Notes: generated by a model from the sequence alone, not told the origin. Counted from the stretch's first letter, positions 1 through 9,075 are shown. The stretch: 64,000 nucleotides of DNA from Cognatilysobacter tabacisoli (GCF_003586305.1 NZ_KZ987400.1:406635-470634), one strand, 5' to 3'. Program-made: numbers and translations.

Positions 1-138
1 CAGGCGTACGTCCCCGGCCCGCGGCAGGCGATCCCGTGGGCCACCGAACCCGACCACGGCGGCGACGCGCTGGTCGCCGGCGGCGTGTATCCGGTCGGCG
101 GTGGTTTGCGCCTGCTGACCCCGCTCGGCGGCGGCTGA
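1..138 (+). CDS. TonB-like periplasmic protein, C-terminal fragment cut by window edge
   Basis: Frame 1 is open from the first base to a TGA at 136-138 (45 codons). The peptide contains YVPGPR, then GDALVAGGVYPVGGGL and LLTPL. The next gene ends with the same arrangement (YVPGPR, NDALVAGETYAVGTGL, LLTPL), so the two are tandem paralogues. Only the C-terminus is visible and the fold is inferred from the downstream copy. Confidence 0.7.
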   Translation, partial: QAYVPGPRQAIPWATEPDHGGDALVAGGVYPVGGGLRLLTPLGGG

Positions 139-311
139 GCGGCAGCTGCCGGCCCTTTTCCCCGATCCGCTCGCGGCGAACACCCGCTGCTCGACCTGAC
201 GATCTCTGGAGAATTTCTATGGCACTGGACGTTTCCCTCGCCTGCGGAGCGTGCGCGGCAGTGCGATTGCGACATCCTCGGCGGGACGGCCGCGAAGCCA
301 GGATCGGTGGG

Positions 312-1214
312 ATGGCGACCCGCGCATGGATCTGTGCCGTGGCGATCGCCGTGACGGTGGGGGCGAGCCTCGTCGCGATCGCGCCGGCAGCCGCCCAAAG
401 CGCGGCTACAGTGCGCAAGCAGGCAGAAGCGAGTCTGCTGGTGACCGGCACGATCGACCTGCGTGCCGACGGCACCGTCGTGCACCACGCCCTCGATGAG
501 ACGGCTGCGCTGACGCCGGCGCTGCGCGACATGATCGCCACTGCCGCTGCCGGATGGCGTTTCGAGCCGGTGACGCTGGACCCGGGCTCGCAGATCGGTC
601 GGGCGCGCATGAGCCTGCGGCTGGTGGCCACCAAGCAGGGCGAGGACCAGGTCGCGGTGCGGATCGACAGCGCGAGCTTCGGCCGCCGGAGCGTGGGCGC
701 CGATCGTCCCTGGAACGAGTTGGACGAGGCCGAACGCGCGCGCTGGAAGCGCGACATGGCACCGCCGCGCTATCCGCAGGCGGCGTTGCGCGCCGGCGCC
801 GGCGCGACGGTGTACCTGGTCTTGAAAGTCGCACCGGATGGCGCCGTCCAGGACGCCGTCGCCGAACAGACGAACCTGCGCTTCGTGGCCAGCGAACCGG
901 TGATGGCCAGATGGAGGCGGCAGTTCGAGCAGGCCAGCGTGGCCGCGGCCCGCGAGTGGAGGCTCGCGCCGCCGGACGCGGAAGAACTCAGGGAAGGCGC
1001 GTTCGCCTCGGTGCGCGTGCCGGTGAGCTACTTCCCACCCGGTGCAACCGATGTGTTGGGGCGGGGCGGCTGGGAGGTCTACGTCCCCGGCCCGCGCACG
1101 ATCGCACCGTGGCTGCTCGGGGAGCCCGCCGGCAACGATGCGCTGGTTGCCGGCGAGACGTATGCCGTCGGCACCGGGCTGAAGCTGCTGACCCCGCTGC
1201 AGCCGCAGGGCTGA
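312..1214 (+). CDS. TonB C-terminal-domain-like exported protein
   Basis: About 300 aa. The N-terminus has a signal peptide: Met-Ala-Thr-Arg, a hydrophobic run, then an APAAAQS-type cleavage site. The middle contains PPRYPQAALRAGAGATVYLVL, which resembles the TonB C-terminal pattern (PxYPxxAxxxGxxGxV). A role in envelope energy transduction or as a periplasmic TonB-like protein is inferred; no N-terminal transmembrane anchor beyond the signal is seen. An in-frame ATG at 219 has a better ribosome-binding site (GGAG 7 nt upstream) but would place 31 extra residues before the signal peptide, so 312 (AGGA 8 nt upstream) is preferred. It is the second of two tandem paralogues and ends just before the terminator at 1263. 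It is the last chromosomal gene left of the island. Confidence 0.7.
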   Translation: MATRAWICAVAIAVTVGASLVAIAPAAAQSAATVRKQAEASLLVTGTIDLRADGTVVHHALDETAALTPALRDMIATAAAGWRFEPVTLDPGSQIGRARMSLRLVATKQGEDQVAVRIDSASFGRRSVGADRPWNELDEAERARWKRDMAPPRYPQAALRAGAGATVYLVLKVAPDGAVQDAVAEQTNLRFVASEPVMARWRRQFEQASVAAAREWRLAPPDAEELREGAFASVRVPVSYFPPGATDVLGRGGWEVYVPGPRTIAPWLLGEPAGNDALVAGETYAVGTGLKLLTPLQPQG

Positions 1215-1262
1215 CCGGGAATTCGCGTCGGCCGGTCCCGCCGGCCTGCCGCGCCGCAAAAA

Positions 1263-1289
1263 CAAACGCCCCGCAGTGCGGGGCGTTTG
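1263..1289. terminator. Bidirectional terminator; probable original rho terminator
   Basis: A 13-bp perfect stem (CAAACGCCCCGCA / TGCGGGGCGTTTG) spans these positions. On the minus strand it is followed by TTTTTGCGG, a good U-tract, and on the plus strand by CGTTGC. It lies directly downstream, in rho orientation, of the orphan rho 3' fragment (1311-1411). It is therefore most simply the native rho terminator, separated from rho by the island. It also suits the end of the TonB-like gene. Confidence 0.8.
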
Positions 1290-1306
1290 CGTTGCAGCGG
1301 TCGACC

Positions 1307-1411
1307 GGACTCAGCGCTTCATCGAGCTGAAGAACTCGTCGTTCGACTTGGTGGTCTTCATCTTGTCGAGCAGGAACTCCATCGCGCCGATCTCGTCCAT
1401 GCCGTGCAGCA
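1307..1411. repeat. attL-side 105-bp direct repeat (rho 3' end)
   Basis: Identical over 105 bp to 22702-22806. The identity starts at GGACTCAGCG and ends at GTGCAGCA. It covers the last codons of rho plus a few bases past the stop. It marks the left boundary of the integrated element. Confidence 0.93.
1311..1411 (-). pseudogene. Orphan 3' fragment of rho
   Basis: On the minus strand these bases encode the last 33 residues or so of Rho, ending in SSMKR and a TGA at 1313-1311. There is no start and the fragment is cut at 1411. It is the displaced native 3' end of rho; the intact gene now ends 21 kb away at 22706. There is no sequence decay relative to the functional copy. Confidence 0.9.
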
Positions 1412-1457
1412 AAAAGCCCTTGTTTTTTAAGGGTCTATAGCCCGCCATGATCCGGGT

Positions 1458-1479
1458 GGGGGTCAAGGTCGGGGGTCAA
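1458..1479 (+). repeat. Paired GGGGGTCAA repeat, left arm-type site
   Basis: GGGGGTCAA occurs at 1458-1466 and again at 1471-1479 with a 4-bp spacer. The same pair with the same spacing and orientation occurs at 22609-22630 near the other end. Each is within 75 bp of its attachment repeat, which suits binding of the integrase N-terminal domain or an excisionase. Confidence 0.7.
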
Positions 1480-1590
1480 GAATCGCGCTCGTCACCTCCC
1501 CAGTCAACCCGTTCCCATGGGCTTCGGGACGGGGGAATGTCACCGGCTCCCGCCGGTCCCGCGTCCGCTTTCGTCGGCTTGTGTCGGCTC

Positions 1591-1606
1591 TTGCAATCAA
1601 TTGCAC
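1591..1606. promoter_or_regulatory. Island palindrome copy 1 (TTGCAA-N4-TTGCAC)
   Basis: A 16-bp near-palindrome with spacer TCAA. It is one of six copies in the island and lies 150 bp upstream of the helicase-nuclease gene. A second copy follows 55 bp later. Function as an operator is inferred from recurrence and position. Confidence 0.55.
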
Positions 1607-1645
1607 GGTTGGTTCCCGCCGCCCCCAGCGTTGGGTGTTGTGAAA

Positions 1646-1661
1646 TTGCAATCAATTGCAA
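1646..1661. promoter_or_regulatory. Island palindrome copy 2 (TTGCAA-N4-TTGCAA)
   Basis: A 16-bp site with two perfect TTGCAA half-sites and spacer TCAA. It lies about 95 bp upstream of the helicase-nuclease start and is one of six copies in the island. Confidence 0.6.
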
Positions 1662-1756
1662 ATCCTCGCCGCTGTCACTCGTCGAGAGACCATTAGGAGC
1701 CGCCGCAGCTGGCGCCGCGCCGATATGATCCAGGTCAGGGGAAGGAGTAAAACGGC

Positions 1757-4700
1757 ATGGGGATGGATGGCTTGACGTTGGGCGAAGTGGCCGGGCGGAT
1801 TTCTCGCTACTTCGCGGATTTTCTGCAATCGGACTTCAAGAAGTCGCAGGCGCCGCGGCGGCGCCTTGTCCTGACCACCGAGTCTGGGTTTCGGGCCGGC
1901 ATGCGCGCCTCACCCTATCCGAGTCTGGACCGCGACCTGTGGGCGCTGCTCGGCCGCCCCAGCGGCGAGGAGTTGACGCTGCAAGTGACGCCACGCAAGT
2001 ACATGCGCCCGATCAGCGCGGTCCTGCGCAAGGTGATCGAGGAGCAGGTCCGGGCCATCCCCGATACCGCAATTACAACTGTCCGCCACCATCTCGTCGA
2101 GAAGGCGCGGGCTACGTACCCCAAAGCGGTGAACAACCCTGAGGCGTGGGTCGAGTCGACTCAGGCCGAGTTGGCCGCCGAGATCGGCACCCAGATCATC
2201 CGGCCGTTGATCGCCCACCTCGACGGCCCGCTGCGCCAGCAGGCGTACTGGATCATGGACTCCTTATATGCGGCTGAGATCGACCTGATCGCCCGCGTTG
2301 GCGGCGATTTGGACCGGGTCCTGCCCGAAGTGTTGGCGAAGCTGCTCGCCACTGAGGACGTGACTCCGCTGGCCCAGGCCAGCGAGCATTTCCTTACCGC
2401 GGATGGGACGCGCGAGGCCCTGCTCGGCTTCTTTGAGAATTTCGTCGCTGCCGATGCCTTTCTCGAGTTCCGCGATCTAGAGACCTACGTCACCACCGCG
2501 GACGACCTACAGCTGTATCTCTACGTCGGCTCGCTCAAGTTCCGCGGCGTCACTTTTCCGCTGTTTTACTTGCCAGTGCAGGTCGATCGCTCGACGGACG
2601 GCAGTGTCTACACCCTGCGCCTAGTGAATCACCTGTTTGCTAACCGCCGGGCGATCGATTTCGTCCTGCAGGAGCTGTCGGCCGGTCTGCAGCGCGAGTG
2701 GGTTAGTCCAATCACGGAGCGCATTACCTACCTGACCCCGGAGCAGTCGGTTTTTGAAGTGGCGCGCACCCTGTTCCGCCGGGTGGCCAACGCGGTCGAC
2801 TTGGGAGGGCAGATCGACCTGTCCTCGACGGCGCCGGACGCCGCGACTGCCAGCGTGTCGCTGTCCAGTGCCCTCTATCTGGCCGCGTTCGAGAGCTCGG
2901 ACGAAGCACTGATCAACGACTACGAGGAAATCATCGACCAGGCCCTCCGGGGAGGCTCCGCAGTGGTGGACCTGTTCAAGGGCATCGTCGGCGGTGTGCT
3001 GATGGAGAACCCCAAGTCCATCGCAGCCCAAGTTGAGCGCGATTGGGACGCGCTTCCCCTGGTCGACCGGATGGTGTTCGACTCGCCCATTCCCCTCAAT
3101 GAGGAGCAGCGCAAGGTGCTGCTGGCTGTGCGCAATCCCGAGGGCATGATCGTGGTCGTGTCGGGCCCGCCGGGCACCGGCAAGAGCCACACGATCACCG
3201 CAATCGCGGCGGACTGCGCGTTCAACAAGCGCTCCTGCCTCATCCTGTCGGATAAGACCGAGGCGCTGGACGTGGTCTACGAAAAGCTATCGGAGGCCAT
3301 GTCGCGGGTGCGGCATGACCGCGACTTCCCGAACCCGCTCTTACGTTTAGGCCGCGAAGCTACCAACTTTAAGCGCCTGACATCCAGCCAAGCGGTCACC
3401 CAGATCAGCTCCTACGCCAAGGCCATGAAGGCGAACCAGCAGAAGCTGGAGGACGAGCGGCAGGAAACAACGGCGAGTCTGAAGGCTCAGATCGCCAAGA
3501 CGGTGGAGACCTTGGGGTCGGTGTCGCTCGCTGGTGTCCAGGCCATGCACCAGGACGAAGTCGCGATCGCTGCGCTGGCGCCGGCTGTGCTGGCCCCACT
3601 GGTGGCCGTGACGGACGCCAAATACTTGCCTGAGCTGGATCAGATCGCCCCGCAGCTTGACGGACTACAGGACTACTTCGTCGGCGTATTTGAGGAAGGC
3701 GATTTCACCCCGGCATCGCTGTGGGACCGGGTCCGCCGGGACGAAATGCTGCAGGACTTCGCGCTGACCACCGACACGGCGCATTGGGCACTGTTCGAGC
3801 GGTTGGATGCAGCGCAGGTGCGGTCGCTCGGCGCCACCCTCATGGCCTACGCGCAACTGAAGATGCCCGTCTTCGGCTACCTATTCAGGGGTGGCCGGGT
3901 TCGCGAGCTCGAGCGCCAGCTCAACCAGCTGCCGGCGACGCAGCCGCTGCTGCTGAAGACCCATGCCGAGACGCTGGGTCGCATCGTGCCGGACGCCAAC
4001 AAGTTGAGGATCAAGCTGGAGGAAGTCGGGCTCCAGGCCGTGTTCCCCGAGTGTTACCGGCTCCTGTCGCGGCGTACAACGATCCCGGAGGCCGCCGCCG
4101 GCGCCGCTAAGACAATCGCTTTGCTCCGTCGGATCAATCCGACCATCTTGGACGCGCTGCTCGAGCAACCCAAGGATGACGCGCGCCTGTGGCCAATGTC
4201 TGTGCGGTTCCTGGCTAGCTGGCTGCGGACCCGGCAGGCCTTCGTCGAAGCGCCGGAGATCGACTATGTCGGCACGAAGACGCAGCTCGAGCGCCTGAAC
4301 ACTTCTGTGATGAACGCGCACGTCGACGGGCGCCTCATTCATTTCATGGACAATTATCGGTCCGATGCCAAGGCGTTGGCCGGTGTCATCACACACCGCC
4401 AGAAGTTCCCCGAGGAAAAGTTCGGTCAGGTGCGCGAGAGCTTTCCGGTGATCATCGCCAGCATCCGGGAATTCGGCGAGTTCATGCCGCTCGCACCGGA
4501 CCTCTTCGACGTGGTGGTTATCGACGAAGCCTCGCAGGTCTCGGTGGCCCAGGCGCTGCCGGCGTTGCTGCGCGCCAAGAAGATCGTGGTGCTGGGCGAC
4601 GAAAAGCAGTTCTCGAACGTCAAGTCATCGAACGCCAGCATCGAGCTGAACGAGAAATACCGGTCTGACCTAGTCCACTATTTCCGCAACCACGTCACCC

Positions 4701-6079
4701 AGCAGGCCGATGTGCTGCAACGGCTGGCGATGTTCGACGTCAAGCGCTCGATTCTGGAATTCTGCACGGCCGCAGCGTCGTACACAGTCATGTTGCGCAA
4801 GCACTTCCGCTCGTATGCCGAGCTCATCGGCTACTCGTCGCGGACCTTTTACAACGGCCAACTTCAGGCGATCAAAATCCGTTCGGTTCCGCTCGATGAT
4901 GTGATCCGCTTCAACCAGGTTGAGGTCGGCCGACACAAGGTTACCCGCGTCACAAACGAGGCCGAAGGTCAGTTCATCCTCGAGCGCCTGCTGGAACTGC
5001 TCGAAGACGAAGACCCGCCCACAGTTGGCATCATTACCCCGTTTCGGGATCAGCAGGTCTATCTCACTAAACTGCTGCATGGGCACGCCAAGGGCTGCGA
5101 GTTCGAAAATCGGCTGCGCCTCAAGGTCATGACGTTCGACTCCTGTCAGGGCGAAGAACGCAACATCATCTTCTACTCAATGGTGGCCACGCCCGGCAAC
5201 GACGCGCTGAACTACATCTTCCCCGTCGCGATCGACAACGCCCAGGAGGCGGTGGAGGAAAAGCTCAAGGTTCAGCGCCTCAATGTTGGCTTCAGCCGTG
5301 CGCAGGAGATGGTCTGGTTCGTGCATTCAATGCCACTGGACCAATACCGAGGCACGATCAGCCAAGCCCTGGCCTACTATGCCAACGTGCTGGCCCGCAA
5401 GCAGGCCAGCGCCGAGCAGACCGACCAGTCGAGCCCAATGGAAGCGCGCGTCCTCGAGTGGCTTTACAGCACCCCTTTCTACCAATCCAACGAAGAGCGC
5501 ATCGAGGTAATTCCGCAGTTCCCGGTGGGGGAGTACCTGCGGCAGCTGGACCCCACCTATCAGCATCCGGCCTGGCGCTTGGACTTTCTGCTGACCTATC
5601 AGGGTGACAAGGGGCCGGTCCAGATCGTTATCGAGTACGACGGCTTCCAGCACCACTTCCAAAGGGGCAAGGCGGTTCACGTCGGCAATCACGAGCGCTA
5701 CCTGGTCGAAGCCGACGTGGAGCGTCAGCTGACGCTGGAGAGCTATGGTTATCGGTTCCTCCGCATCAACCGGTTCAACCTCGGCACCGATCCGGTCGCG
5801 ACCATGTCTGACCGCCTTTTCCGTCTGGTCGAGATGGCCGGTGGCGCGCCAGTGTCCGCCGCAGTGCTCGAGCTGCAAGCGCAGGCGGCGGGCTTGGCGA
5901 GCAAGGACCTCAAGCCCTGCACGCGCTGCGGCGAGATCCTGGAGCAGGCACAGTTCTTCGATCCGGCCCTTAAAGGTGGCGCTGGTGGTCACGGTCGCAT
6001 CTGCATGCCGTGCAAGGCCACTAGCCAGCCGGAGCCGACGCTGACGCGTAGAGGTCGCCGCCCCGGCCGCTGGCGCTGA
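1757..6079 (+). CDS. SF1 helicase with C-terminal nuclease-like domain and zinc ribbon
   Basis: 1440 aa. Walker A GPPGTGKS has its Lys at about residue 476, and the DEAS Walker B box is at about 923. The later GIITPFRDQQ, TFDSCQGEER and NVGFSRAQE motifs are those of the AAA_11/AAA_12 (Upf1/Dna2-like) SF1 helicases. The N-terminal 450 residues match nothing I recognise. Around residues 1270-1340, RLDFLL and IVIEYDGFQHH with a nearby RFLRINRF resemble DUF559/Vsr-type PD-(D/E)XK nucleases. The tail has CxxC...CxxC (about 1385-1420), a likely zinc ribbon. The start has GAAGGAG 9 nt upstream. It heads a probable two-gene operon with DUF4236 and follows two island palindromes. A phage-defence role is inferred from architecture and setting, since helicase-nuclease fusions are common in defence islands. 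Confidence 0.85.
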   Translation: MGMDGLTLGEVAGRISRYFADFLQSDFKKSQAPRRRLVLTTESGFRAGMRASPYPSLDRDLWALLGRPSGEELTLQVTPRKYMRPISAVLRKVIEEQVRAIPDTAITTVRHHLVEKARATYPKAVNNPEAWVESTQAELAAEIGTQIIRPLIAHLDGPLRQQAYWIMDSLYAAEIDLIARVGGDLDRVLPEVLAKLLATEDVTPLAQASEHFLTADGTREALLGFFENFVAADAFLEFRDLETYVTTADDLQLYLYVGSLKFRGVTFPLFYLPVQVDRSTDGSVYTLRLVNHLFANRRAIDFVLQELSAGLQREWVSPITERITYLTPEQSVFEVARTLFRRVANAVDLGGQIDLSSTAPDAATASVSLSSALYLAAFESSDEALINDYEEIIDQALRGGSAVVDLFKGIVGGVLMENPKSIAAQVERDWDALPLVDRMVFDSPIPLNEEQRKVLLAVRNPEGMIVVVSGPPGTGKSHTITAIAADCAFNKRSCLILSDKTEALDVVYEKLSEAMSRVRHDRDFPNPLLRLGREATNFKRLTSSQAVTQISSYAKAMKANQQKLEDERQETTASLKAQIAKTVETLGSVSLAGVQAMHQDEVAIAALAPAVLAPLVAVTDAKYLPELDQIAPQLDGLQDYFVGVFEEGDFTPASLWDRVRRDEMLQDFALTTDTAHWALFERLDAAQVRSLGATLMAYAQLKMPVFGYLFRGGRVRELERQLNQLPATQPLLLKTHAETLGRIVPDANKLRIKLEEVGLQAVFPECYRLLSRRTTIPEAAAGAAKTIALLRRINPTILDALLEQPKDDARLWPMSVRFLASWLRTRQAFVEAPEIDYVGTKTQLERLNTSVMNAHVDGRLIHFMDNYRSDAKALAGVITHRQKFPEEKFGQVRESFPVIIASIREFGEFMPLAPDLFDVVVIDEASQVSVAQALPALLRAKKIVVLGDEKQFSNVKSSNASIELNEKYRSDLVHYFRNHVTQQADVLQRLAMFDVKRSILEFCTAAASYTVMLRKHFRSYAELIGYSSRTFYNGQLQAIKIRSVPLDDVIRFNQVEVGRHKVTRVTNEAEGQFILERLLELLEDEDPPTVGIITPFRDQQVYLTKLLHGHAKGCEFENRLRLKVMTFDSCQGEERNIIFYSMVATPGNDALNYIFPVAIDNAQEAVEEKLKVQRLNVGFSRAQEMVWFVHSMPLDQYRGTISQALAYYANVLARKQASAEQTDQSSPMEARVLEWLYSTPFYQSNEERIEVIPQFPVGEYLRQLDPTYQHPAWRLDFLLTYQGDKGPVQIVIEYDGFQHHFQRGKAVHVGNHERYLVEADVERQLTLESYGYRFLRINRFNLGTDPVATMSDRLFRLVEMAGGAPVSAAVLELQAQAAGLASKDLKPCTRCGEILEQAQFFDPALKGGAGGHGRICMPCKATSQPEPTLTRRGRRPGRWR

Positions 6080-6152
6080 CAAAGCAAATCGTGAGCTCAT
6101 TCAGGTGATTGGCATGGCCCAACTAGCACGGCTTTAAATTAGGGGGCGCAGC

Positions 6153-7253
6153 ATGGGGTTCTATCTTCGCAAGAGCATCAGCGTCGGTCCGTTCCGCTTC
6201 AATCTTTCCCAACATGGCGTCGGCGTGTCGGCGGGCATTAAAGGACTCCGCATCGGAACTAGCCCTCGCGGCAACTACGTCCACATGGGGCGCGGTGGCT
6301 TGTACTACCGAGCGACGCTGCCCGCCACGCCTCGGGTACGTCAGCCGCGCCCGGCTGTGCCCGGCTCGATGGATCCGCCCATTCCCGCCGGCACTCATGC
6401 GGCGCTCGAGGATATCGAGTCGGCGGATGCGTCCACCATTGTGGATTCCTCCTCGCGCGAGTTGCTGGAGGAGATGAATGCCAAGCAGCAAAAGGCTCGT
6501 CTATGGCCGACCACCGCTATCGGAACCGGTGCGCTGACGGTCCTGGGATTGTTGGGCTCCTGGCCGATAGGCGTTACCGGTGCGGCCCTGGGCCTCGGCC
6601 TCGCGCTGACGTATGCCGCCTCCATGCGGGATGCGCTGGCGAAAACGGTGGTCCTGTTCTATCACTTCGACTCCGAGATGGAGCGCGCCTATGCTCAGCT
6701 CCATGCGTCAGCCGAGAAGATGGCGAAGGTCGCGGCCGTTTGGCACATCGAAGCACAAGGCGCCGTCCACGATCCCAAGTACCACGCAGGCGCAAGTAGC
6801 CTCGTCCGTCGCAAGGCGACAACCGTGGCACGCGCATCGCCCCCGTACGTCAAGACAAATATTGAGACCGTCGCCGTGGCGGTTGGTCGCCAGACGCTAC
6901 ATTTCTTCCCAGACAGAGTCTTGGTGTACGACGCAAGCAGCGTGGGGGCAGTCGGCTATCGCGAACTCCGACTGGCAGTCCAATCCGCGCGCTTCATTGA
7001 GGACGGTACACCGCCTCACGATGCGACCGTGGTCGATCGGACATGGCGCTACGTCAACAAGTCGGGCGGGCCCGATCGACGCTTTAGCAACAACACCGAG
7101 TTGCCCATCTGCCTGTACGACGAAGTCGCGCTGTCCAGCACGTCCGGACTCAATGAGGTAGTGCAATTGTCACGGAATGGCGTCGCCGCTGACTTCGTCA
7201 GTGCGGTTGCCGCACTCGCCCGGGTCATGCCCGTCGAGCCTCGAAATTCCTAG
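6153..7253 (+). CDS. DUF4236 domain membrane protein
   Basis: 366 aa. The N-terminus GFYLRKSISVGPFRFNLS followed by GIKGLRIG and GNYVHMGRGGLYYR is typical of DUF4236, a family of unknown function. Residues about 113-150 form two closely spaced hydrophobic segments, so the protein is probably membrane-associated. The remaining 215 residues are soluble and unrecognised. AGGGGG lies 8 nt before the ATG. It starts 73 bp after the helicase-nuclease on the same strand, with no terminator seen between, so the two are probably co-transcribed. Whether it modulates the helicase-nuclease or is independent cannot be told. Confidence 0.75.
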   Translation: MGFYLRKSISVGPFRFNLSQHGVGVSAGIKGLRIGTSPRGNYVHMGRGGLYYRATLPATPRVRQPRPAVPGSMDPPIPAGTHAALEDIESADASTIVDSSSRELLEEMNAKQQKARLWPTTAIGTGALTVLGLLGSWPIGVTGAALGLGLALTYAASMRDALAKTVVLFYHFDSEMERAYAQLHASAEKMAKVAAVWHIEAQGAVHDPKYHAGASSLVRRKATTVARASPPYVKTNIETVAVAVGRQTLHFFPDRVLVYDASSVGAVGYRELRLAVQSARFIEDGTPPHDATVVDRTWRYVNKSGGPDRRFSNNTELPICLYDEVALSSTSGLNEVVQLSRNGVAADFVSAVAALARVMPVEPRNS

Positions 7254-7315
7254 GCCTCAGATCGGAGTCCGCCTTGGCGTCCGAAGAGATCCTGCGGTTT
7301 CACCAACTTCCCGTG

Positions 7316-7337
7316 AAGCAGCGTGTCCACGCTGCTT
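7316..7337. terminator. Hairpin, possible bidirectional terminator
   Basis: Perfect 10-bp inverted repeat (AAGCAGCGTG / CACGCTGCTT) with a 2-nt centre. It lies 62 bp after the DUF4236 stop. The plus-strand tail TTTGTAAGG is only a short T-run, so termination is plausible but weak. Confidence 0.5.
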
Positions 7338-7454
7338 TGTAAGGTGGCTTCACCAGTGGCCTCACGTCGGTCCAGCGCACTAGCGCTGCAATCATCGGGC
7401 ATTCGGTCGTGTTTGCGATTCTGTGGTCTACGCAGGAGTTACCACCCCCTGAAC

Positions 7455-7470
7455 TTGCAATCAATTGCAA
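7455..7470. promoter_or_regulatory. Island palindrome copy 3 (TTGCAA-N4-TTGCAA)
   Basis: Same 16-bp sequence as copy 2 (spacer TCAA). It lies between convergent genes, where a simple promoter operator would not be expected. This leaves open a role in DNA architecture or element maintenance. Confidence 0.55.
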
Positions 7471-7553
7471 ATTGGCCCTCCCCAAGTAGCAGGCCGCCGC
7501 AGTCCGCCGACCGCGTTGCCTGGACGGGACGCAACCGCTCGGATCCCGGATCC

Positions 7554-9023
7554 TCAGGGGAGGCCGAAGACGGACAGCTCAGCCGGGTTGAAGAGCACAG
7601 GATCTCGGCCCAACGCCACCTGCGAAGGCACGATCTGGCGGGCGAACACGCGAGCGAACGCTTCGAACTCGAACACTTGGTTGGGCTTGTTGTTCAATAA
7701 CAGTAAGCGGGTCATTGTGACGTCACCCGCGTCGGATCCTTGTGCGAGCGCTTGCTCCCAATGCGAGCTGACCGCCTCCCGCATTGCGACGCTGTCACAG
7801 TAACCCCGCGATACAACGGACGCGCCGTTGGCGAACTCGACGTACAGCGGCGCCTTAAAGACCAACCCGGCCGCTTGTTCGTCCCATCGTGCGGCGCCGT
7901 CGACTTTCGCGTAGTACAGCTCGGCCAGCGTCCCGAGTGCGTACGCAAGGTCCTCGTCGCTCACGGGCAAGCAGCGCAGTCCGTTCCAGAGCGTCCGGCT
8001 TGCTTCTGACAGCGTCGCCATCAGGGCAGCGTGCGGCGACCCCGAAAAGCGCCAGTCGATGGCGCGGCCCCGTAGCCCGGATTCCTTGCGAAGCATAGAG
8101 GCGATCGCTACAGACACCTGCTTGCCTACTGTTGGCGTATTAGGGCCTGCACGCAAGTGGAGCGAAATCTGCGGTCCGACAGTGGTGTCGAATCGCTCGA
8201 TCGCGTGCTGGGTCCACCGCGCGAGCAGTTCCTGCGGCCATTTCGCAGGCTGCTGCCCAGCGACAGGGGTGGTGTCTTCGGCTTCTTCCGTAACGGTAAT
8301 CCATGCAACCGGGCTATCACGTAGTAGCTCGCGCGCGTGCATCAACCCCTCGCGTCGGCGCCGCACGGAAAGATACTCGTCGAGTCGACGCTCTAGCGGA
8401 CTCTTGTGCGCCGGATAGATCTGGTCCCGCTGCGGATATGCCGGATATCCGGTCCACGGAAAGACGATGCGGTCCAGATCGTAAATCGTGTACCAGGGGT
8501 GGTTCGCGTAGATGAAGCAGCCATGCTGTGCCTGCAGCCGCCAGAGGTTCGACACGTCGATAGAAACCGCCTCCAGCTGGAGTTCGGGCTGGATCTCCTT
8601 CCAGTCCTCGTAGAACCTAAGGAGGTCTTGGGTCTGCAGGCAGTAGATCACCGATTCCGTGCCGGGCTGTGGGGCATCAAGCGCGTCGGCAGAGAAGAAG
8701 CCCGCGATGCTCGGCTCCGTCGTGAAATCGATGTACTGGGTCGGCGTGCCATGGTGCTGGAGGATGGCGCACGCCGCATCCTCCCCTCCGACCTGAGTGA
8801 CATAAGCGAGCTCGGGCACGGTCGCGGCCCAGTCGATGAACGCCCCCAAATCGGCTATATACGAATCCTGGGTGATGGACCCCTCCCTCAACCTACGCTC
8901 GAGCGTCGACGCGGGAGGCCAGCATTGCACCTGTCCGCGGAACCAGTCGTACTCGCCTCGCGCCTTTAGATCGGCGGCGAGCTCGATGGCAGCCTCCACA
9001 TTCTCAACTCGCATTACACGCAT
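7554..9023 (-). CDS. FRG-domain protein
   Basis: 489 aa. The N-terminal region carries the FRG signature: WFRGQ near residue 27, then AILQHHGTPTQYIDFT and IAGFFSA around 110-130. The domain's biochemical function is not settled; it recurs in mobile and defence gene clusters. The C-terminal 300 residues are not recognised. The first ATG is used, and a second in-frame ATG lies 9 bp in; neither has a clear Shine-Dalgarno. It starts 52 bp after the SIR2 stop on the same strand and is probably co-transcribed. The pairing suggests a two-component effector system, but this is inference. Confidence 0.75.
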   Translation of the reverse strand: MRVMRVENVEAAIELAADLKARGEYDWFRGQVQCWPPASTLERRLREGSITQDSYIADLGAFIDWAATVPELAYVTQVGGEDAACAILQHHGTPTQYIDFTTEPSIAGFFSADALDAPQPGTESVIYCLQTQDLLRFYEDWKEIQPELQLEAVSIDVSNLWRLQAQHGCFIYANHPWYTIYDLDRIVFPWTGYPAYPQRDQIYPAHKSPLERRLDEYLSVRRRREGLMHARELLRDSPVAWITVTEEAEDTTPVAGQQPAKWPQELLARWTQHAIERFDTTVGPQISLHLRAGPNTPTVGKQVSVAIASMLRKESGLRGRAIDWRFSGSPHAALMATLSEASRTLWNGLRCLPVSDEDLAYALGTLAELYYAKVDGAARWDEQAAGLVFKAPLYVEFANGASVVSRGYCDSVAMREAVSSHWEQALAQGSDAGDVTMTRLLLLNNKPNQVFEFEAFARVFARQIVPSQVALGRDPVLFNPAELSVFGLP

Positions 9024-9075
9024 ATATCGGTTGCCCTAGAAATGAGGAAATGAGGCACTCGTTCATCTCCGGCCA

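Larger units (their letters stand above)
1412..1756. other. Left-end non-coding region of the island
   Basis: 345 bp without a credible gene. It holds a small AT-rich hairpin at about 1416-1433 (CCCTT / AAGGG) with a T-run on the minus strand, the paired arm-type repeats at 1458-1479, and two copies of the TTGCAA palindrome (1591 and 1646). A TATGAT hexamer lies at 1724-1729, about 28 bp before the helicase start. It looks like a possible -10 box, but no matching -35 is seen. Confidence 0.6.
7254..7553. other. Convergent intergenic region
   Basis: 300 bp between the stops of DUF4236 (+) and FRG (-). It contains a strong hairpin at 7316-7337 and one island palindrome at 7455-7470. No gene is supported. 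Confidence 0.6.

Noticed and set aside
1447-1728. Open frame of 93 codons at the left end of the island
   Set aside because: It spans both palindromes and the arm-type repeats, has low-complexity Ala/Pro content and no ribosome-binding site.
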